A DNA stretch of 64,000 bases from Mycolicibacterium sp. GF69 (lineage in GTDB: Bacteria; Actinomycetota; Actinomycetes; Mycobacteriales; Mycobacteriaceae), in contig NZ_QMEW01000010.1 of assembly GCF_003284965.1 (NCBI RefSeq), positions 62,001 through 126,000 of the forward strand, given 5' to 3'. A model generated the notes under the pieces. It was not told where the DNA came from. It searched no databases and was given only the letters and a program-made list of their open reading frames with translations. Both the position numbers and the translations under genes were made by a program. Below are positions 42,000 through 52,514 of this stretch, in pieces; the first letter of the stretch is position 1, and every line of letters begins with the position of its first letter.

Positions 42000-43649
42000 T
42001 CACTGCTGCTGTTGCTGTTGGTCTTGGGTCTGCCCGTCGGTGCTCTCGGCCTTCGGGCCGCGCGCCGACTTCGGCAGCGAGCGCACGACTTCGGCGGCGC
42101 CCAGTTCACGGTCGGCGACCGAAGCCCGCGACGCCAAGACCCAGGTGTCCTTGGACCCGCCGCCCTGGCTGGAGTTGACCACCAGCGAGCCCTCGGGCAG
42201 CGCGACGCGGGTCAGTCCACCGGGCAGCACCCACACCTCGTCGCCGTCGTTGACCGCGAACGGACGCAGGTCGACGTGCCGGGGCGCCAGCTGGTCACCG
42301 ATCTGGGTGGGCACTGTCGACAACTGCATGACCGGCTGGGCGATCCAGCCGCGCGGATCGTTGCGGATCTTCTTGATGACCGCGGCGAGCTCTTTCTCGG
42401 CGGCGTCCGGGCCGAACACGATGCCGTACCCGCCGGATCCCTCGACGGGTTTGATCACCAGTTCGTCGATGCGGTCGAGCACCTCTTCGCGTTCCTCGTC
42501 GAGCCAGCAGCGGAAGGTGTCGACGTTGGCCAGCAGCGGCTTCTCGCCGAGGTAGTACTCGATGATCGTCGGCACGTAGGTGTAGACGAGCTTGTCGTCG
42601 CCGACACCGTTGCCCACCGCGCTGGAGATCACGACGTTGCCCGCCCGAGCAGCGTTGAGCAGGCCCGCCACGCCGAGCACCGAGTCCGGCCGGAACTGCA
42701 TCGGGTCCAGGAACGCGTCGTCGATGCGGCGGTAGATGACGTCGACCTGGCGCTCGCCCTCCGTGGTGCGCATGTAGACGGCATTGTCGCGGCAGAACAG
42801 ATCGCGGCCCTCCACCAACTCGACACCCATCTGCCGGGCCAGGAGCGAATGCTCGAAGTAGGCCGAGTTGTAGACGCCGGGCGTGAGCACGACAACCGTC
42901 GGGTCGGCGACGTTGTTGGCCGCGGCGTTGCGCAGCGCCCGCAGCAGATGCGACGAGTAGTCACCGACGGCGCGTACCCGGTGCGTGGCGAACAGGTTCG
43001 GGAACACGCGCGCCATGGTGCGGCGGTTCTCCATCACATACGACACCCCCGACGGCGAGCGCAGGTTGTCCTCGAGCACCCGAAAGTCGCCTTTGGCGTC
43101 GCGGATGAGGTCGATGCCCGCGACGTGGATGCGCACACCGTTGGGCGGGACGATGCCCGCGGCTTCGCGATGGAAGTGCTCGCATGAGGTGATCAGCCGG
43201 CGTGGAATGACACCGTCACGAAGGATCTCCTGTTCGCCGTAGATGTCGTCGAGATAGAGCTCGAGCGCCTTGACCCGCTGGATGATGCCGCGTTCCAGGC
43301 GGGTCCACTCCGCCGCGGAGATGACCCGCGGCACCAGGTCGAGCGGGAAAGGCCGTTCCTGGCCCGAGAGCGAAAACGTGATGCCCTGGTCGACGAACGC
43401 GCGACCGAGCGCCTCGGCGCGGCCTTCCAGCTCGGAGGCGTCCGACGGGGCGAGCTCGGTGTAAATGCCCTTGTAGGGGCCCCGAACGTTGCCCTGGGCG
43501 TCGAACATCTCATCGAAGGCTTTGGCGTAGCTGCCGAGGTCGTCATAACCGGCGAAGACGCCCTCGTGGCTCCGGGTCGCCTGTCTACCGTTGCTCCGCG
43601 ACGATCGCGCGGACTCGGTCGGCAAAGCTTTCAGGCTCATTGGAGCCAT
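42000..43649 (-). CDS. Circularly permuted ATP-grasp protein (Rv2411c-like)
   Basis: A 549-residue protein of the DUF404/407 permuted ATP-grasp group: YLDDIYGEQEILRDGVIPRRLI, HVAGIDLIRD, VLEDNLRSPSGVSYV and KPVEGSGGYGIVFG for ATP and metal binding. It probably ligates amino acids or peptides. The C-terminus ends in six glutamines coded by CAG/CAA repeats at about 42003-42020. Start ATG 43649 is chosen by comparison of length with Rv2411c (551 residues); ATG 43640 is possible. 16 bp separate it from the alpha-E gene. Confidence 0.87.
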   Translation of the reverse strand: MAPMSLKALPTESARSSRSNGRQATRSHEGVFAGYDDLGSYAKAFDEMFDAQGNVRGPYKGIYTELAPSDASELEGRAEALGRAFVDQGITFSLSGQERPFPLDLVPRVISAAEWTRLERGIIQRVKALELYLDDIYGEQEILRDGVIPRRLITSCEHFHREAAGIVPPNGVRIHVAGIDLIRDAKGDFRVLEDNLRSPSGVSYVMENRRTMARVFPNLFATHRVRAVGDYSSHLLRALRNAAANNVADPTVVVLTPGVYNSAYFEHSLLARQMGVELVEGRDLFCRDNAVYMRTTEGERQVDVIYRRIDDAFLDPMQFRPDSVLGVAGLLNAARAGNVVISSAVGNGVGDDKLVYTYVPTIIEYYLGEKPLLANVDTFRCWLDEEREEVLDRIDELVIKPVEGSGGYGIVFGPDAAEKELAAVIKKIRNDPRGWIAQPVMQLSTVPTQIGDQLAPRHVDLRPFAVNDGDEVWVLPGGLTRVALPEGSLVVNSSQGGGSKDTWVLASRASVADRELGAAEVVRSLPKSARGPKAESTDGQTQDQQQQQQ

Positions 43650-43798
43650 GCTGCAACACTTCGGACGTTTCGGCAGGCCAGCGGAGTCACTTTGGGCATT
43701 TACCCACTCCACTGGTAACCTGAACCGTCGCTGCCCGCGCGCCGGGCGCCTACCAGACTTTGGAAAACTCCTACCGGATTTACGAAGGAACTACACGC

Positions 43799-44059
43799 GT
43801 GGCCAACATCAAGTCGCAGGAAAAGCGGATCAAGACCAACGAGCGCCGCAGGCTGCGCAACAAGTCGGTCAAGTCGTCGCTTCACACGGCGGTCCGCGGC
43901 TTCCGGCAGGCCGTCGAGGCCGGCGACAAGGAGAAGGCAGGCGAGCTGCTGACGTCGACCAGCCGCCAGCTGGACAAGGCCGCCAGCAAGGGCGTCATCC
44001 ACAAGAACCAGGCCGCCAACCGCAAGTCGGCGCTGGCTTCCGCTTTCAACAAGCTCTGA
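43799..44059 (+). CDS. rpsT: 30S ribosomal protein S20
   Basis: An 86-residue, highly basic, helical protein ([25 protein letters not shown]), the standard length for bS20, which binds 16S rRNA early in 30S assembly. The start is GTG 43799 after GAAGGAA. Divergent from the ATP-grasp gene and convergent with holA. Its stop codon lies in an 18-bp tandem duplication. Confidence 0.97.
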   Translation: MANIKSQEKRIKTNERRRLRNKSVKSSLHTAVRGFRQAVEAGDKEKAGELLTSTSRQLDKAASKGVIHKNQAANRKSALASAFNKL

Positions 44060-44080
44060 GCGTTCAACAAGCTCTGACTG
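44045..44080. repeat. 18-bp tandem duplication covering the rpsT stop codon
   Basis: TTCAACAAGCTCTGAGCG at 44045-44062 is followed by TTCAACAAGCTCTGACTG. The first copy encodes the last residues (FNKL) and stop of S20; the second repeats both after the stop, so a second in-line stop-like copy sits in the 3' region. Confidence 0.9.
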
Positions 44081-44081
44081 C

Positions 44082-45041
44082 TCAGTCCTCTATGAGTTCG
44101 GCGACCTTTCTGACCGTCGCCTCCAACGCATAGTCCGCGTCGGCCGCGGCGCCTTTGACGTCGGCGTTGAGCGCGGCCACCAACCCCAAGGCCTCGGCCA
44201 CCGAAGTATTCGACCACCGCCGCGCCTGCTTCTGCGCCTTTTGCACCCGCCACGGCGGCATCCCCAACTCTGAGGCCAGCCGGTACGGGTCACCCGGCAG
44301 CGGCCGCACCCGCGCGATGGTGTGCACCGCCTCGGCGAGCGCGTCGGCCAACACGACGTGCGGTTCGCCGCGCATCATCGCCCACCGCAGCGCTTCGGCG
44401 GCTCCCGCGACATCGCCGACGACCGCCTTGTCGGCGACGTCAAACCCTTTCACCTCGGCCTTGCCCGAGTGGTAGCGACGCACCGCCGCCGCGTCGACGC
44501 TGCCGCCGGTGTCGGTGACCAACTGCGAACAGGCCGCAGCCAGTTCCCGAATATCCGAGCCGATCGCATCGAGCACGGCACTGACCGTGTCGTCGCCGAC
44601 TTTGGCCTTCAGCGCTCGGAACTCGCGCCGGACGAAGTCGGCGCGCTCGGCGGCCTTGGTGATACGCGCGCAGGGATGCACATTCGCGCCGAGTTTTTTG
44701 AGTTGATCGGCGAGAGCCTTGGCGCGTCCGCCGCCGGAATGCACGACGACGAGCATCGTGCCCGGCGGCAGGTCCGCAGCGGCCTGGGCGATCAGCGCGA
44801 CCGCATCCTTGCCGGCCTCGCCCGCCGACTCCAGCACTACGACCCGTTCGTCGGCGAACAACGACGGGCTGAGCAGTTCGGCCAACTCGCTGGTGCTGAC
44901 ATCGCCCGCGCGCAGGCGATCGACCGGGATCTCTTGGGTGCCGGCGTGTTTGCGCGCCTCCCTCAGGACGGCCGCCACCGCGCGTTCGACCAGCAGTTCC
45001 TCGTCCCCGAGCACCAGATGCAATCGCGACGCTTCGCTCAT
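44082..45041 (-). CDS. holA: HolA, DNA polymerase III delta subunit
   Basis: A 319-residue clamp-loader delta subunit. It starts [16 protein letters not shown] (the delta N-terminal signature), with [14 protein letters not shown] in the middle and [16 protein letters not shown] in the C-terminal helical domain. It opens the beta clamp. It overlaps the comEC stop by ATGA and corresponds to Rv2413c. Confidence 0.93.
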   Translation of the reverse strand: MSEASRLHLVLGDEELLVERAVAAVLREARKHAGTQEIPVDRLRAGDVSTSELAELLSPSLFADERVVVLESAGEAGKDAVALIAQAAADLPPGTMLVVVHSGGGRAKALADQLKKLGANVHPCARITKAAERADFVRREFRALKAKVGDDTVSAVLDAIGSDIRELAAACSQLVTDTGGSVDAAAVRRYHSGKAEVKGFDVADKAVVGDVAGAAEALRWAMMRGEPHVVLADALAEAVHTIARVRPLPGDPYRLASELGMPPWRVQKAQKQARRWSNTSVAEALGLVAALNADVKGAAADADYALEATVRKVAELIED

Positions 45042-46591
45042 CCCACGATCGTGTCACGGCCGCCTGACAGGCCCGACACCATCCACGCCAGCAGGCACAG
45101 TGCCGCGGCACCCGCGCCGACACGGACCCAGCGCCAGCGCCACGCGAACACCGCGCCGATGCCCCCAACCGCGATCAACAGCAACCCCGGCAATCCCGAT
45201 GGCACCGGCACCGTCGCCCCGGGGACGGCTGCCGCCCAGCGAGCCACCTGCAGCAGCCACCACAGTTCGGGTCCGGTGAACCGGATCAGCAGGTCGGCGC
45301 CGGCGGGCCAGATCCGGCCCAGCGCGGCCGCGGCGGTGCCGACGACGGTGATCGGCGGGATCACCGGCGCCACCGCGATGTTGGCCGCAACCGACACGAT
45401 GCTGAACGTCCCCGCCATCCCCGCGACGAGCGGCGCTGTCACCAGTTGCGCCGCGGTCGCCACGGAGACCGCATCGGCCGCCGGTTTTGGCCAGCCACGG
45501 TCGACCAGCCGACGCGACCACACCGGGGCGAGCACGACGAGGGCCGCGGTGGCCGCGACCGACAGCGCAAATCCGATGTCGACGGCCAACTCCGGCGACG
45601 CGATCAGCAGCACCAGCACGCTGGCCGCCAACGCCGGAATTGCCTGCCGGCGCCGATGCGACAACACCGCCAACAAAGTGATGGCCCCCATCACGGCGGC
45701 GCGCAGCACGCTCGCCGACGGCTGCACGACCACGACGAAGACCAGCAGCGCGACCGCCGCGAGGCCGACGGCCGCCCGCGGACCGATGAGCCCCGCCATC
45801 AACAGCACCGCCCCGCAGACGATCGTGACGTTCGCCCCCGAGACCGCGGTCAGGTGCGTCAGGCCCGCCGCCCGGAATTGGGCCGTCGTCTGGGTCGATA
45901 CGCCTGAAGTGTCGCCGAGCACCAGCGCCGGAAGCATCGCGGCCTGATCCGCCGGCAGCGCGCGCCGTGCGGCGTCGGCGAAGCCCGCACGAACCTCATG
46001 GGCGGCGCGATGGATGGCGGCCGGCTCGCCATAGGTTGGGTCACCGACCGCAGACAGCACCGCCACGCTGAGGTCGCGCCGGGTCGGTCTGCCGATTCGC
46101 GCCCGCAACGCCACGGGGGTGCCGGCCGCCAGATCGACGACGTCGGCGCTCGAGGCGAACACCACCACTCGGCCCGACATTTCGCGACCGTCCAAGGTCA
46201 GCAGCGAACCACGGAACATGGCGCGGTTCCCGCCGAGCGCTCGAGGACTCTCCGTCGGGGTGACGACGACGGCGGCGACCGCGCCGTAGCGCAGCGTGAC
46301 CGGGTGGTGGCCCAGCTCGTCGACCCGCAGACCGATCGCGATGGCGAACGCGGTCGCCACCACCGCGACCGCGAGGACACTCGCGCCGATGCCTGTCCGG
46401 TCGCGCTCCGCCCGGCGGCCACTACCCCACCACCCCAGCACCGCGGTCGCGCCGACCGCCCCGACTGCGGCGGTCACCGAACCAGCGGTGTGCCAGACGA
46501 TGCCGGCGCCGGTCACCGCCCAGCTGGTCAACGCGGCCGGTACCAGGCGCAGGTCGAGCGGGCTCGCGCCGGCGTCGGGCACGAGCGTCAC
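45038..46591 (-). CDS. comEC: ComEC/Rec2-like DNA-uptake channel protein
   Basis: A 517-residue membrane protein with about ten helices. It contains the competence domain core ([43 protein letters not shown]). It lacks the C-terminal metallo-beta-lactamase nuclease domain found in longer ComEC proteins, as in M. tuberculosis Rv2414c. It would form the inner-membrane channel for single-stranded DNA, although natural competence in mycobacteria is unproven. ATGA overlaps link it to comEA upstream and holA downstream. Confidence 0.87.
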   Translation of the reverse strand: MTLVPDAGASPLDLRLVPAALTSWAVTGAGIVWHTAGSVTAAVGAVGATAVLGWWGSGRRAERDRTGIGASVLAVAVVATAFAIAIGLRVDELGHHPVTLRYGAVAAVVVTPTESPRALGGNRAMFRGSLLTLDGREMSGRVVVFASSADVVDLAAGTPVALRARIGRPTRRDLSVAVLSAVGDPTYGEPAAIHRAAHEVRAGFADAARRALPADQAAMLPALVLGDTSGVSTQTTAQFRAAGLTHLTAVSGANVTIVCGAVLLMAGLIGPRAAVGLAAVALLVFVVVVQPSASVLRAAVMGAITLLAVLSHRRRQAIPALAASVLVLLIASPELAVDIGFALSVAATAALVVLAPVWSRRLVDRGWPKPAADAVSVATAAQLVTAPLVAGMAGTFSIVSVAANIAVAPVIPPITVVGTAAAALGRIWPAGADLLIRFTGPELWWLLQVARWAAAVPGATVPVPSGLPGLLLIAVGGIGAVFAWRWRWVRVGAGAAALCLLAWMVSGLSGGRDTIVG

Positions 46592-47400
46592 ACATGGACG
46601 AGGTCGCGCAGCTTTTCGAGCCGCGCTGGTCCGATGCCGTCGACGTCGCCGAGCTGTTCGACGCTGGTGAACCGACCGTTGGCATCCCGCCAGGTCACGA
46701 TCGCGGCGGCGGTCACCGGGCCGATCCCGGGCAGTGTGTCGAGTTGTTCGACGGTTGCGGTGTTCAGATCCACCTTCTCACCGGCCGGCGCGCTGCCCTC
46801 CCCGGCCGGCGCGCTGCCGTCTCCCGACGGCGGCGCATTCGTCGCGGTGCCCGGGCTGACCGAGCTGCCCATCGCGGCCGGCTCGCCCGGTGGCACCTCG
46901 ATACCCACGACGATCTGCTCCCCGTCGGCGATGCGTCGTGCCATGTTGAGTCCCACCAGGTCGGCGCCGTCGAGCGGCCCGCCAGCGGCGGTGAGGGCGT
47001 CGGCGATACGGGCGCCAGCCGCGAGCGTGACCAGTCCGGGCTTGTGCACCAACCCCACCACGCTGACGACGACAGGACCTCCAGCCGCTGCATCCGGTGT
47101 CGGGCTCGCCGACGAAACCATCTGCACCGGCGGCAGTTTGGCCGCCGCCACCGCAGGCGTATCGCCGCGCGCCAGCGCGAACACGGTCACCAGCACTGCC
47201 ATCACACCGATGCCGGCCAGTGCGAGCACACCGATCCGTCCGGGATCGGCACGCACGGCGGCGATCCAGCCCGCGCCATTGCCGGTGGTTTCGGGCAACC
47301 AGCGCGTCAGCGACGTGTCCGGCTGACGATCCTCATCGGAGTCCTCCACCTCGGCACCCAGCCGCCGCTGCAGCCGCTCTGCAGGCAGTTCAGTTCGCAT
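46588..47400 (-). CDS. comEA: ComEA-like helix-hairpin-helix DNA-binding protein
   Basis: A 270-residue protein: cytoplasmic N-terminus, one membrane helix (GVLALAGIGVMAVLVTVFAL, about 57-76), a SLBB domain (VSVVGLVHKPGLVTL), a linker with the repeat GSAPAGEGSAPAGE, and a C-terminal helix-hairpin-helix (VDLNTATVEQLDTLPGIGPVTAAAIV). The HhH binds double-stranded DNA outside the membrane for delivery to ComEC. Overlaps comEC by ATGA. Confidence 0.9.
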   Translation of the reverse strand: MRTELPAERLQRRLGAEVEDSDEDRQPDTSLTRWLPETTGNGAGWIAAVRADPGRIGVLALAGIGVMAVLVTVFALARGDTPAVAAAKLPPVQMVSSASPTPDAAAGGPVVVSVVGLVHKPGLVTLAAGARIADALTAAGGPLDGADLVGLNMARRIADGEQIVVGIEVPPGEPAAMGSSVSPGTATNAPPSGDGSAPAGEGSAPAGEKVDLNTATVEQLDTLPGIGPVTAAAIVTWRDANGRFTSVEQLGDVDGIGPARLEKLRDLVHV

Positions 47401-47512
47401 GGTTGAGAAGTTAGGTGCCGATGCCGACCGCGGGAGCCGCCTGCGGACGTCGACGACGCGCCCTGTGGATCAAATGAGCGTTGGGGATAACGCGGATGTT
47501 TACAGTGTTGCT

Positions 47513-48298
47513 GTGGATCGTCGAGTGCCGATGGTCGCCGCCATCGCGTTCGCGGTGCTGTACGCCGTTGCGCTGCTGATGGTTCCGGCGCTGCCGGGTA
47601 TCAACCGCTCCGGTCTCGATATCGTCACCCACGTCAACGATCACGCCGGCGCCATCCGGACCCAGGCGCTGATGCTGGCGTTCGGCTCGCTGGCGTTGGT
47701 GGTCGTGATGGGCCACGCCCGCGACCGGCTGACGGGACCGTATGGTTTCGTGTTCACGATCGGCTCCGCCGTCGTTCTCGTCCAGATCGGCATCGCGACC
47801 TGGTTCACCGCGGGACTGGTACTGCATCCCGGAGAGCTCGGCTCGGGGACCGCGAGGGCGATCGCCGACGTGGTCGCGATGTGGGGGCCCGTCCTCACGG
47901 TGGCCAACATCATGGTTGCCGCGCCAATCCTGTTGGCCGCCAACGAAGGACGATTCCCACGCTGGCTCGGAGTCGTCGCTGCCGTCTTCGCCGTCGAACA
48001 GCTCATCGAGACGATCACGATCATCGGTCCACCGGGAAGCTTCATCTCGCCCGGCGGGCCGATGAACCTGTACCTCGGTGGGCCGCTCTTCATCCTGTTC
48101 TTCCTGGCGCTCGGCGTGGGGCTGTCACTGCCGTCCGAAGCCGATGCGGCGACGGCCGAAGCCGATGTACCGATGGCCGAAGCCGATGCGCCGATGTCCG
48201 GTGCGCCCGCACCGGCCGACCCTGACTTGTCCGACCCCGACGAGTCCGACCCCGACGCGTCGGAGCGCGGCGACGTCACCCAGCCAGACCCCGAATAG
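47513..48298 (+). CDS. Multi-span membrane protein of unknown function
   Basis: A 261-residue protein with about six membrane helices (VAAIAFAVLYAVALLMV; TQALMLAFGSLALVVVMG; VFTIGSAVVLVQIGIATWF; GVVAAVFAVEQLIETITI; LFILFFLALGVGLSL). A disordered acidic tail follows, with a repeat (EADAATAEADVPMAEADAPM) and DPDLSDPDESDPDASE. GTG 47513 is chosen because a TACAGT -10 ends 6 bp before it (leaderless); ATG 47474 would add 13 residues. I do not recognise the family. Confidence 0.72.
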   Translation: MDRRVPMVAAIAFAVLYAVALLMVPALPGINRSGLDIVTHVNDHAGAIRTQALMLAFGSLALVVVMGHARDRLTGPYGFVFTIGSAVVLVQIGIATWFTAGLVLHPGELGSGTARAIADVVAMWGPVLTVANIMVAAPILLAANEGRFPRWLGVVAAVFAVEQLIETITIIGPPGSFISPGGPMNLYLGGPLFILFFLALGVGLSLPSEADAATAEADVPMAEADAPMSGAPAPADPDLSDPDESDPDASERGDVTQPDPE

Positions 48299-48334
48299 CC
48301 CGGCCGGCCGGCAGCAGGCATTAGCATTCCCCCG

Positions 48335-49141
48335 GTGGCGACGTTGCAGCGATTCACCGACCGTCGAGTACTGATCACCGGGGCCGGATCGGGCATCGGG
48401 CAGGCGACAGCGCTGCGGATCCTCGACGAGGGTGGCGCCGTCGCCGCCGCGGACGTCAGCGACGCCGGGTTGGCCGACACCCAGACCAAAGCCGGCGACA
48501 CCGGCGGGCGGCTCACCACCGTGGTGATGGACGTCGGCAGCGAGGATTCGGTGACGGCGGCCGTGGCCGGTGCCGTCGCGGAGATGGGCGGGCTGGATGC
48601 GCTGGTCAACGCCGCCGGCATCCTGCGGTCGGCTCATTTCGCCGACACCACCCTCGCCGACTTCGAGCACGTACTACGCATCAACCTGATCGGGACATTC
48701 CTCGTCACCCGTGAAGCCCTGCCCGCGCTACGCAACGGCACGGCCCCCGCGGTGGTCAACTTCAGCTCTACCTCAGCGAACTTCGCGCATCCCTACATGT
48801 CGGCCTACGCCGCGTCCAAGGGCGGCATCCAGGCCATGACGCACACGTTGGCCCTGGAGTTCAGCAAGGAAGGCATCCGGTTCAACTGTGTGCAGCCCGG
48901 TTCCATCTCGTCGGGAATGACCGACGGCACAGGGCAATCCGGGCACAGCATCGGACCGGGGCTACCCGAAGACGCCGACTTCACGCTGTTCGGCAAGATC
49001 ATGCCGACCCTGCCGGTCGACGGCGGCGGGATGTTCGCCAAGCCCGACGCGGTGGCGGCCGTGGTGGCCATGCTCGCGGCCCCGGAAGCGTACTTCGTCA
49101 CCGGTACCGAGGTCCGCATCGACGGCGGCACCCATATGTAG
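48335..49141 (+). CDS. Short-chain dehydrogenase/reductase
   Basis: A 268-residue classical SDR: TGAGSGIG cofactor loop (residues 15-22), NAAG, catalytic Ser in NFSSTSANF, Tyr and Lys in YAASKGG, and DGGTHM at the end. The Asp after beta-2 (AADVSD) suggests NAD(H). GTG 48335 is preceded by TAGCAT at 7 bp, a leaderless promoter. It is followed after 24 bp by a DapB-like gene, and the two probably act in one catabolic route, substrate unknown. Confidence 0.88.
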   Translation: MATLQRFTDRRVLITGAGSGIGQATALRILDEGGAVAAADVSDAGLADTQTKAGDTGGRLTTVVMDVGSEDSVTAAVAGAVAEMGGLDALVNAAGILRSAHFADTTLADFEHVLRINLIGTFLVTREALPALRNGTAPAVVNFSSTSANFAHPYMSAYAASKGGIQAMTHTLALEFSKEGIRFNCVQPGSISSGMTDGTGQSGHSIGPGLPEDADFTLFGKIMPTLPVDGGGMFAKPDAVAAVVAMLAAPEAYFVTGTEVRIDGGTHM

Positions 49142-49165
49142 TCATGTTGACACCGAGGAGATTTC

Positions 49166-50218
49166 GTGACGACACCTGATCGGCCACTGCGGGTCATCCA
49201 GTGGACCACCGGCAACATCGGCCGCCGGTCGCTGCACGCGATCATCGGACGCGACGACATGGAGCTGGTCGGCGTCTACGCTCACGGCGCGGACAAGGTC
49301 GGTGTCGATGCCGCCGATCTGTCGGGCTGGCCCGAACCCACCGGTGTGACGGCCACCGACGACATCGACGCGCTGCTGGCCCGACAACCCGATGCCTGCT
49401 GCTACAACCCGTTGTGGCCCGACATCGACGAGCTGACCCGACTGCTGGAGGCCGGCGTGAACGTCTGCTCGAGCGCCGCCTGGATCACAGGCGGCAAGCA
49501 GTCCCCGGCGGACCTCGAGCGGATCCGAAAGGCCTGTGAGAAAGGCAATTCGACGATCTTCGGCAGCGGTGCGCATCCCGGGATGAGCAACATGGTCGGG
49601 ATGGTGCTGTCCGGTGCTTGCGAACGCGTCGACGAGATCCGCATCACCGAGTCGGTGGACTGCTCGACGTACGAATCCGCAGGTACGCAGACCGCGATGG
49701 GTTTCTCGCAGGATCCCGAAACCCCCGGGCTGGCCGAGAGCGTCCGGCGCGAGAGCGAGGTGTTCGCCGAGTCGGCGGCGATGATGGCCGACGCGATCGG
49801 CGCCACACTGGACCGGATGACCTTCGACGTCACGTTCACCGCGGCCACCGGCGATTCCGACCTGGGATTCATGCAGATCCCGGACGGCACCGTGGCCGGC
49901 GTCCATGGTTACCACCGCGGCTGGGTGGGCGACAAGAACATCGTCAGCGTAGGCTTCAACTGGATCATGGGTGAGCACGTCACCCCACCGAAGCCGCTCG
50001 AACACGGCCATGTGATCCAGGTTTTCGGACTTCCGAACATGCGTACGGTGCTGCACTGCCTGCCGCCGAGCGACTGGACCGAACCCGGTTTCATGGGGCT
50101 GGGCATGATCTACACCGCGCTGCCGGTGACCAACGCGGTGCCGGCCGTCGTCGCGGCAGCACCGGGCATCGTGACGCTCAAAGACCTGCCTCCGGTCACC
50201 GGGCGCGCCGCGGTGTAG
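49166..50218 (+). CDS. DapB-like NAD(P)-binding protein
   Basis: A 350-residue protein whose N-terminus (VIQWTTGNIGRRSLHAIIGRDDMELVGVYAH) is the dihydrodipicolinate reductase-like Rossmann fold, followed by GSGAHPGMSNMVGM. Such long mycobacterial DapB-like proteins are not the lysine enzyme; relatives include 2,4-diaminopentanoate dehydrogenase and proteins of steroid or lipid clusters. The start is GTG 49166 after GAGGAGA. Operon with the SDR gene. Confidence 0.78.
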   Translation: MTTPDRPLRVIQWTTGNIGRRSLHAIIGRDDMELVGVYAHGADKVGVDAADLSGWPEPTGVTATDDIDALLARQPDACCYNPLWPDIDELTRLLEAGVNVCSSAAWITGGKQSPADLERIRKACEKGNSTIFGSGAHPGMSNMVGMVLSGACERVDEIRITESVDCSTYESAGTQTAMGFSQDPETPGLAESVRRESEVFAESAAMMADAIGATLDRMTFDVTFTAATGDSDLGFMQIPDGTVAGVHGYHRGWVGDKNIVSVGFNWIMGEHVTPPKPLEHGHVIQVFGLPNMRTVLHCLPPSDWTEPGFMGLGMIYTALPVTNAVPAVVAAAPGIVTLKDLPPVTGRAAV

Positions 50219-50287
50219 CGTCCGCGAGCGCTCACCTACGTACATTCTTCTGCACTTTTTGCGTACCACACTGCGCGCTCGTCGAAC

Positions 50288-50917
50288 TCAGAGGCGTTGA
50301 CCGAGAATCGCTTTGCCGGGACCGTCGAGATCTGCGAGTGCCGCGGGCCGACCAGTCATCGCCATCATCAGCGCCTCACCTGGTCCGGTCACCTCTGCGC
50401 CCTGCCCGTGGGTCCAGTCGACGTCGGTCGCACGCAATCGAAGGCCCCTGATCCGGCGGCCCGCCCCGAGCCGCGGGTTGCCGGGAAGCAGCGGCAGAAT
50501 GCGGGTGAGGCGATCGGCGGGGATGGTGCGCGGCCGGTTCAGCGCACGTCGAATGTCCTGATGGTGCACGGTTCCGTCGACGAAACCGATCATGCCGCCC
50601 AGGCGCGCCGTCAAGCCGCTCGGATACAGGTGCCGGTTCAAGTAGTCGAGCAGTTCGCGTGGTGACAGCGCGCCGAATTCGTCGACTCCGACCTGATTGG
50701 CGTGGACGACGCGGCCTTTGGCGAACCGCTTGAGCAGCCCGAGGACGCCGAGCTCTTCGTAGCTGACCACATGCGCCACAACGTCTTTCACGGTCCATTC
50801 GGTACACAGGGTGGGGTGATGCCACTGCTCGGGCGTCAGGTCGGCAAGGAACGCCGCCAGATCGGCCCGTTCAGCGCGGGCCAGGTCCTTCAGATCAGCG
50901 TCCTGGTGAGACGGCAT
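50288..50917 (-). CDS. DinB-like/maleylpyruvate isomerase-family (TIGR03083-type) protein
   Basis: A 209-residue four-helix protein starting with ERADLAAFLADLTPEQWHHPTLCTEWTVKDVVAHVVSYEE, the mycothiol-dependent maleylpyruvate isomerase N-terminal pattern. Metal histidines are plausible at H48 and in VDGTVHHQDIRRAL. Function unknown, perhaps mycothiol-dependent. A TACTTT -10 lies 7 bp before ATG 50917, indicating a leaderless transcript; GTG 50920 is also in frame. Confidence 0.75.
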   Translation of the reverse strand: MPSHQDADLKDLARAERADLAAFLADLTPEQWHHPTLCTEWTVKDVVAHVVSYEELGVLGLLKRFAKGRVVHANQVGVDEFGALSPRELLDYLNRHLYPSGLTARLGGMIGFVDGTVHHQDIRRALNRPRTIPADRLTRILPLLPGNPRLGAGRRIRGLRLRATDVDWTHGQGAEVTGPGEALMMAMTGRPAALADLDGPGKAILGQRL

Positions 50918-50964
50918 CACCCGTAAAGTAGCCCCGGCCCCCGGGACGACGCAACAGCGCGCGA

Positions 50965-51801
50965 CTACTCCGCGAGTTGGACGACCACGCCGACCGCGCC
51001 CGCGCCGAGGTGGATCGACAGCACCGGGCCCATATCCGCGACGGTGAGCGCTTCGAGCTGAGGGAGCCGGCCTGTCAGCGCCGCGCCGAGTTCGTCCGCG
51101 CCGTCGTGGTTGTCGACGTGGTGGATCGCGATCGACGCTTGGCGGTCACCGACGAGCTCGGCGACACGGTCCACCATCGTCGCATGCGCCCTGCTGATCG
51201 TGCGGATCCGCTGGTCGAGCACGAGGCGGCCGTCAACATCGAGGCTCAGCAGCGGTTTGACCGCCAACGCCGTCCCCAACCAGGAGGCCGCGGTGCCGAT
51301 GCGTCCGCTGCGACGCAGATTGTCCAGCCGGTGTACCACGATGAAAGTGTGCGTGCGCTCCACCGCCGAACGCGCAACGGACTCAACCGAATCCAGGTCC
51401 GAGCCGGTGCCCGCGGCGCGCGCGGCCGCCACCGCCGTGAAACCCACGCCCATCGCCGCGGATCTCGAGTTCACCACCCGCACCGACGATCCGAACTCCC
51501 GAGCGGCTTGCACCGCCGAGCTGTAGCTACTCGACAGCGCGGCCGACAGATGCACCGCGACGACGCCGTCACCGCCGCTGTCGTGCAGCGCCTGACGGTA
51601 TGTCTCCGCGAGGTCGGCGGGTGTCGCCCCGGCGGTGCTCGCGCGCGGTACCTCGTGAATGTCGTAAGGCACCTCGTCGATACCGTCGCGCAGGTCTATC
51701 AAATCGACAAGCACGTGCAACGGAACCTGACGAATATCCCACTGCTTCAACTCGTCGGGCGTCAACCGCGATGACGAGTCGGTCACCACGACTACGGACA
51801 T
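50965..51801 (-). CDS. DegV-family fatty-acid-binding protein (Rv2417c-like)
   Basis: A 278-residue protein with [26 protein letters not shown] at the N-terminus and the conserved [18 protein letters not shown] loop. DegV proteins bind fatty acids, in some bacteria as FakB for the fatty acid kinase. No FakA gene is present here. It overlaps the octT stop by 10 bp and is the last gene of the nadD-rsfS-gpgP-octT-degV operon. Confidence 0.88.
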   Translation of the reverse strand: MSVVVVTDSSSRLTPDELKQWDIRQVPLHVLVDLIDLRDGIDEVPYDIHEVPRASTAGATPADLAETYRQALHDSGGDGVVAVHLSAALSSSYSSAVQAAREFGSSVRVVNSRSAAMGVGFTAVAAARAAGTGSDLDSVESVARSAVERTHTFIVVHRLDNLRRSGRIGTAASWLGTALAVKPLLSLDVDGRLVLDQRIRTISRAHATMVDRVAELVGDRQASIAIHHVDNHDGADELGAALTGRLPQLEALTVADMGPVLSIHLGAGAVGVVVQLAE

Positions 51802-52514
51802 GGCACGCCGGCTTCGGCGAGCGCTTTGAGCATCGAGTCCGCGACGGCCTGGTGCGCCTCGAAGCTCCAGTGGATGCCGTCGGGATTACCCTGTCCGCTC
51901 ATGATGTACTCGCCGACCGCCGCCTTGAGGTCGACGAGCGGAATATCATGCTGCTCAGACCATTCGGTGATCGCCCTTACGGTGCCGTCCCGGCCGTGAT
52001 GTGCTCTACCGTACGTATCGGCGATGTGCACCGAGGGCAGGCATGCGACGACGGGTATCCCCGGCCGGTTGAAATCGATGGCGCCCCGAGTCATCTCGAG
52101 GTACTCCGCGGACAGGTGAGGGGGCAGCGCCGCGCGCGCCACGGGCGAAAGCCGCGGCTGCACCCAGCAGTAGCCGTCACGCACCCAGCGCCGCAGCCAC
52201 GGCGGGCGCACATAGCGGATGAGTTCTCGCACCGCGGTCGGCAACGGCGACGGCAGGGAATCCATACCGCCGGTGGCGAACACGACCGCACCGGCTCGCG
52301 GTAACGCCGCCCACGCCCGCGGATCCTGCGTGGCCGCCCACCACACGTCACGACAGGTCCAGCCGATCCGCCCGATCAGCTCGACATCCCAGCCCAATTG
52401 CGCGGCAACGATGTTCGGCCAGATCCGGGGGTCATCGGCCGGCAGACCACCGGTCGGCCCGTAGTAGGACAGTGAGTCGCAGAAGACCAGTAAGGTTGGT
52501 CGCTCAGAGGACAT
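51792..52514 (-). CDS. octT: OctT, diglucosylglycerate octanoyltransferase (SGNH fold)
   Basis: A 240-residue SGNH-hydrolase-fold protein: [13 protein letters not shown] (catalytic Ser in the FCDSLS block), GGMDSL, and [11 protein letters not shown] (catalytic Asp and His). Its place next to gpgP matches Rv2418c, which octanoylates diglucosylglycerate during 6-O-methylglucose lipopolysaccharide synthesis. ATG 52514 overlaps the gpgP stop by 11 bp. Confidence 0.87.
   Translation of the reverse strand: MSSERPTLLVFCDSLSYYGPTGGLPADDPRIWPNIVAAQLGWDVELIGRIGWTCRDVWWAATQDPRAWAALPRAGAVVFATGGMDSLPSPLPTAVRELIRYVRPPWLRRWVRDGYCWVQPRLSPVARAALPPHLSAEYLEMTRGAIDFNRPGIPVVACLPSVHIADTYGRAHHGRDGTVRAITEWSEQHDIPLVDLKAAVGEYIMSGQGNPDGIHWSFEAHQAVADSMLKALAEAGVPCP

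Noticed and set aside
45038..46591. ComEC truncated by mutation
   Set aside because: The missing beta-lactamase-like domain is also absent from M. tuberculosis ComEC, so the length is normal for the genus.
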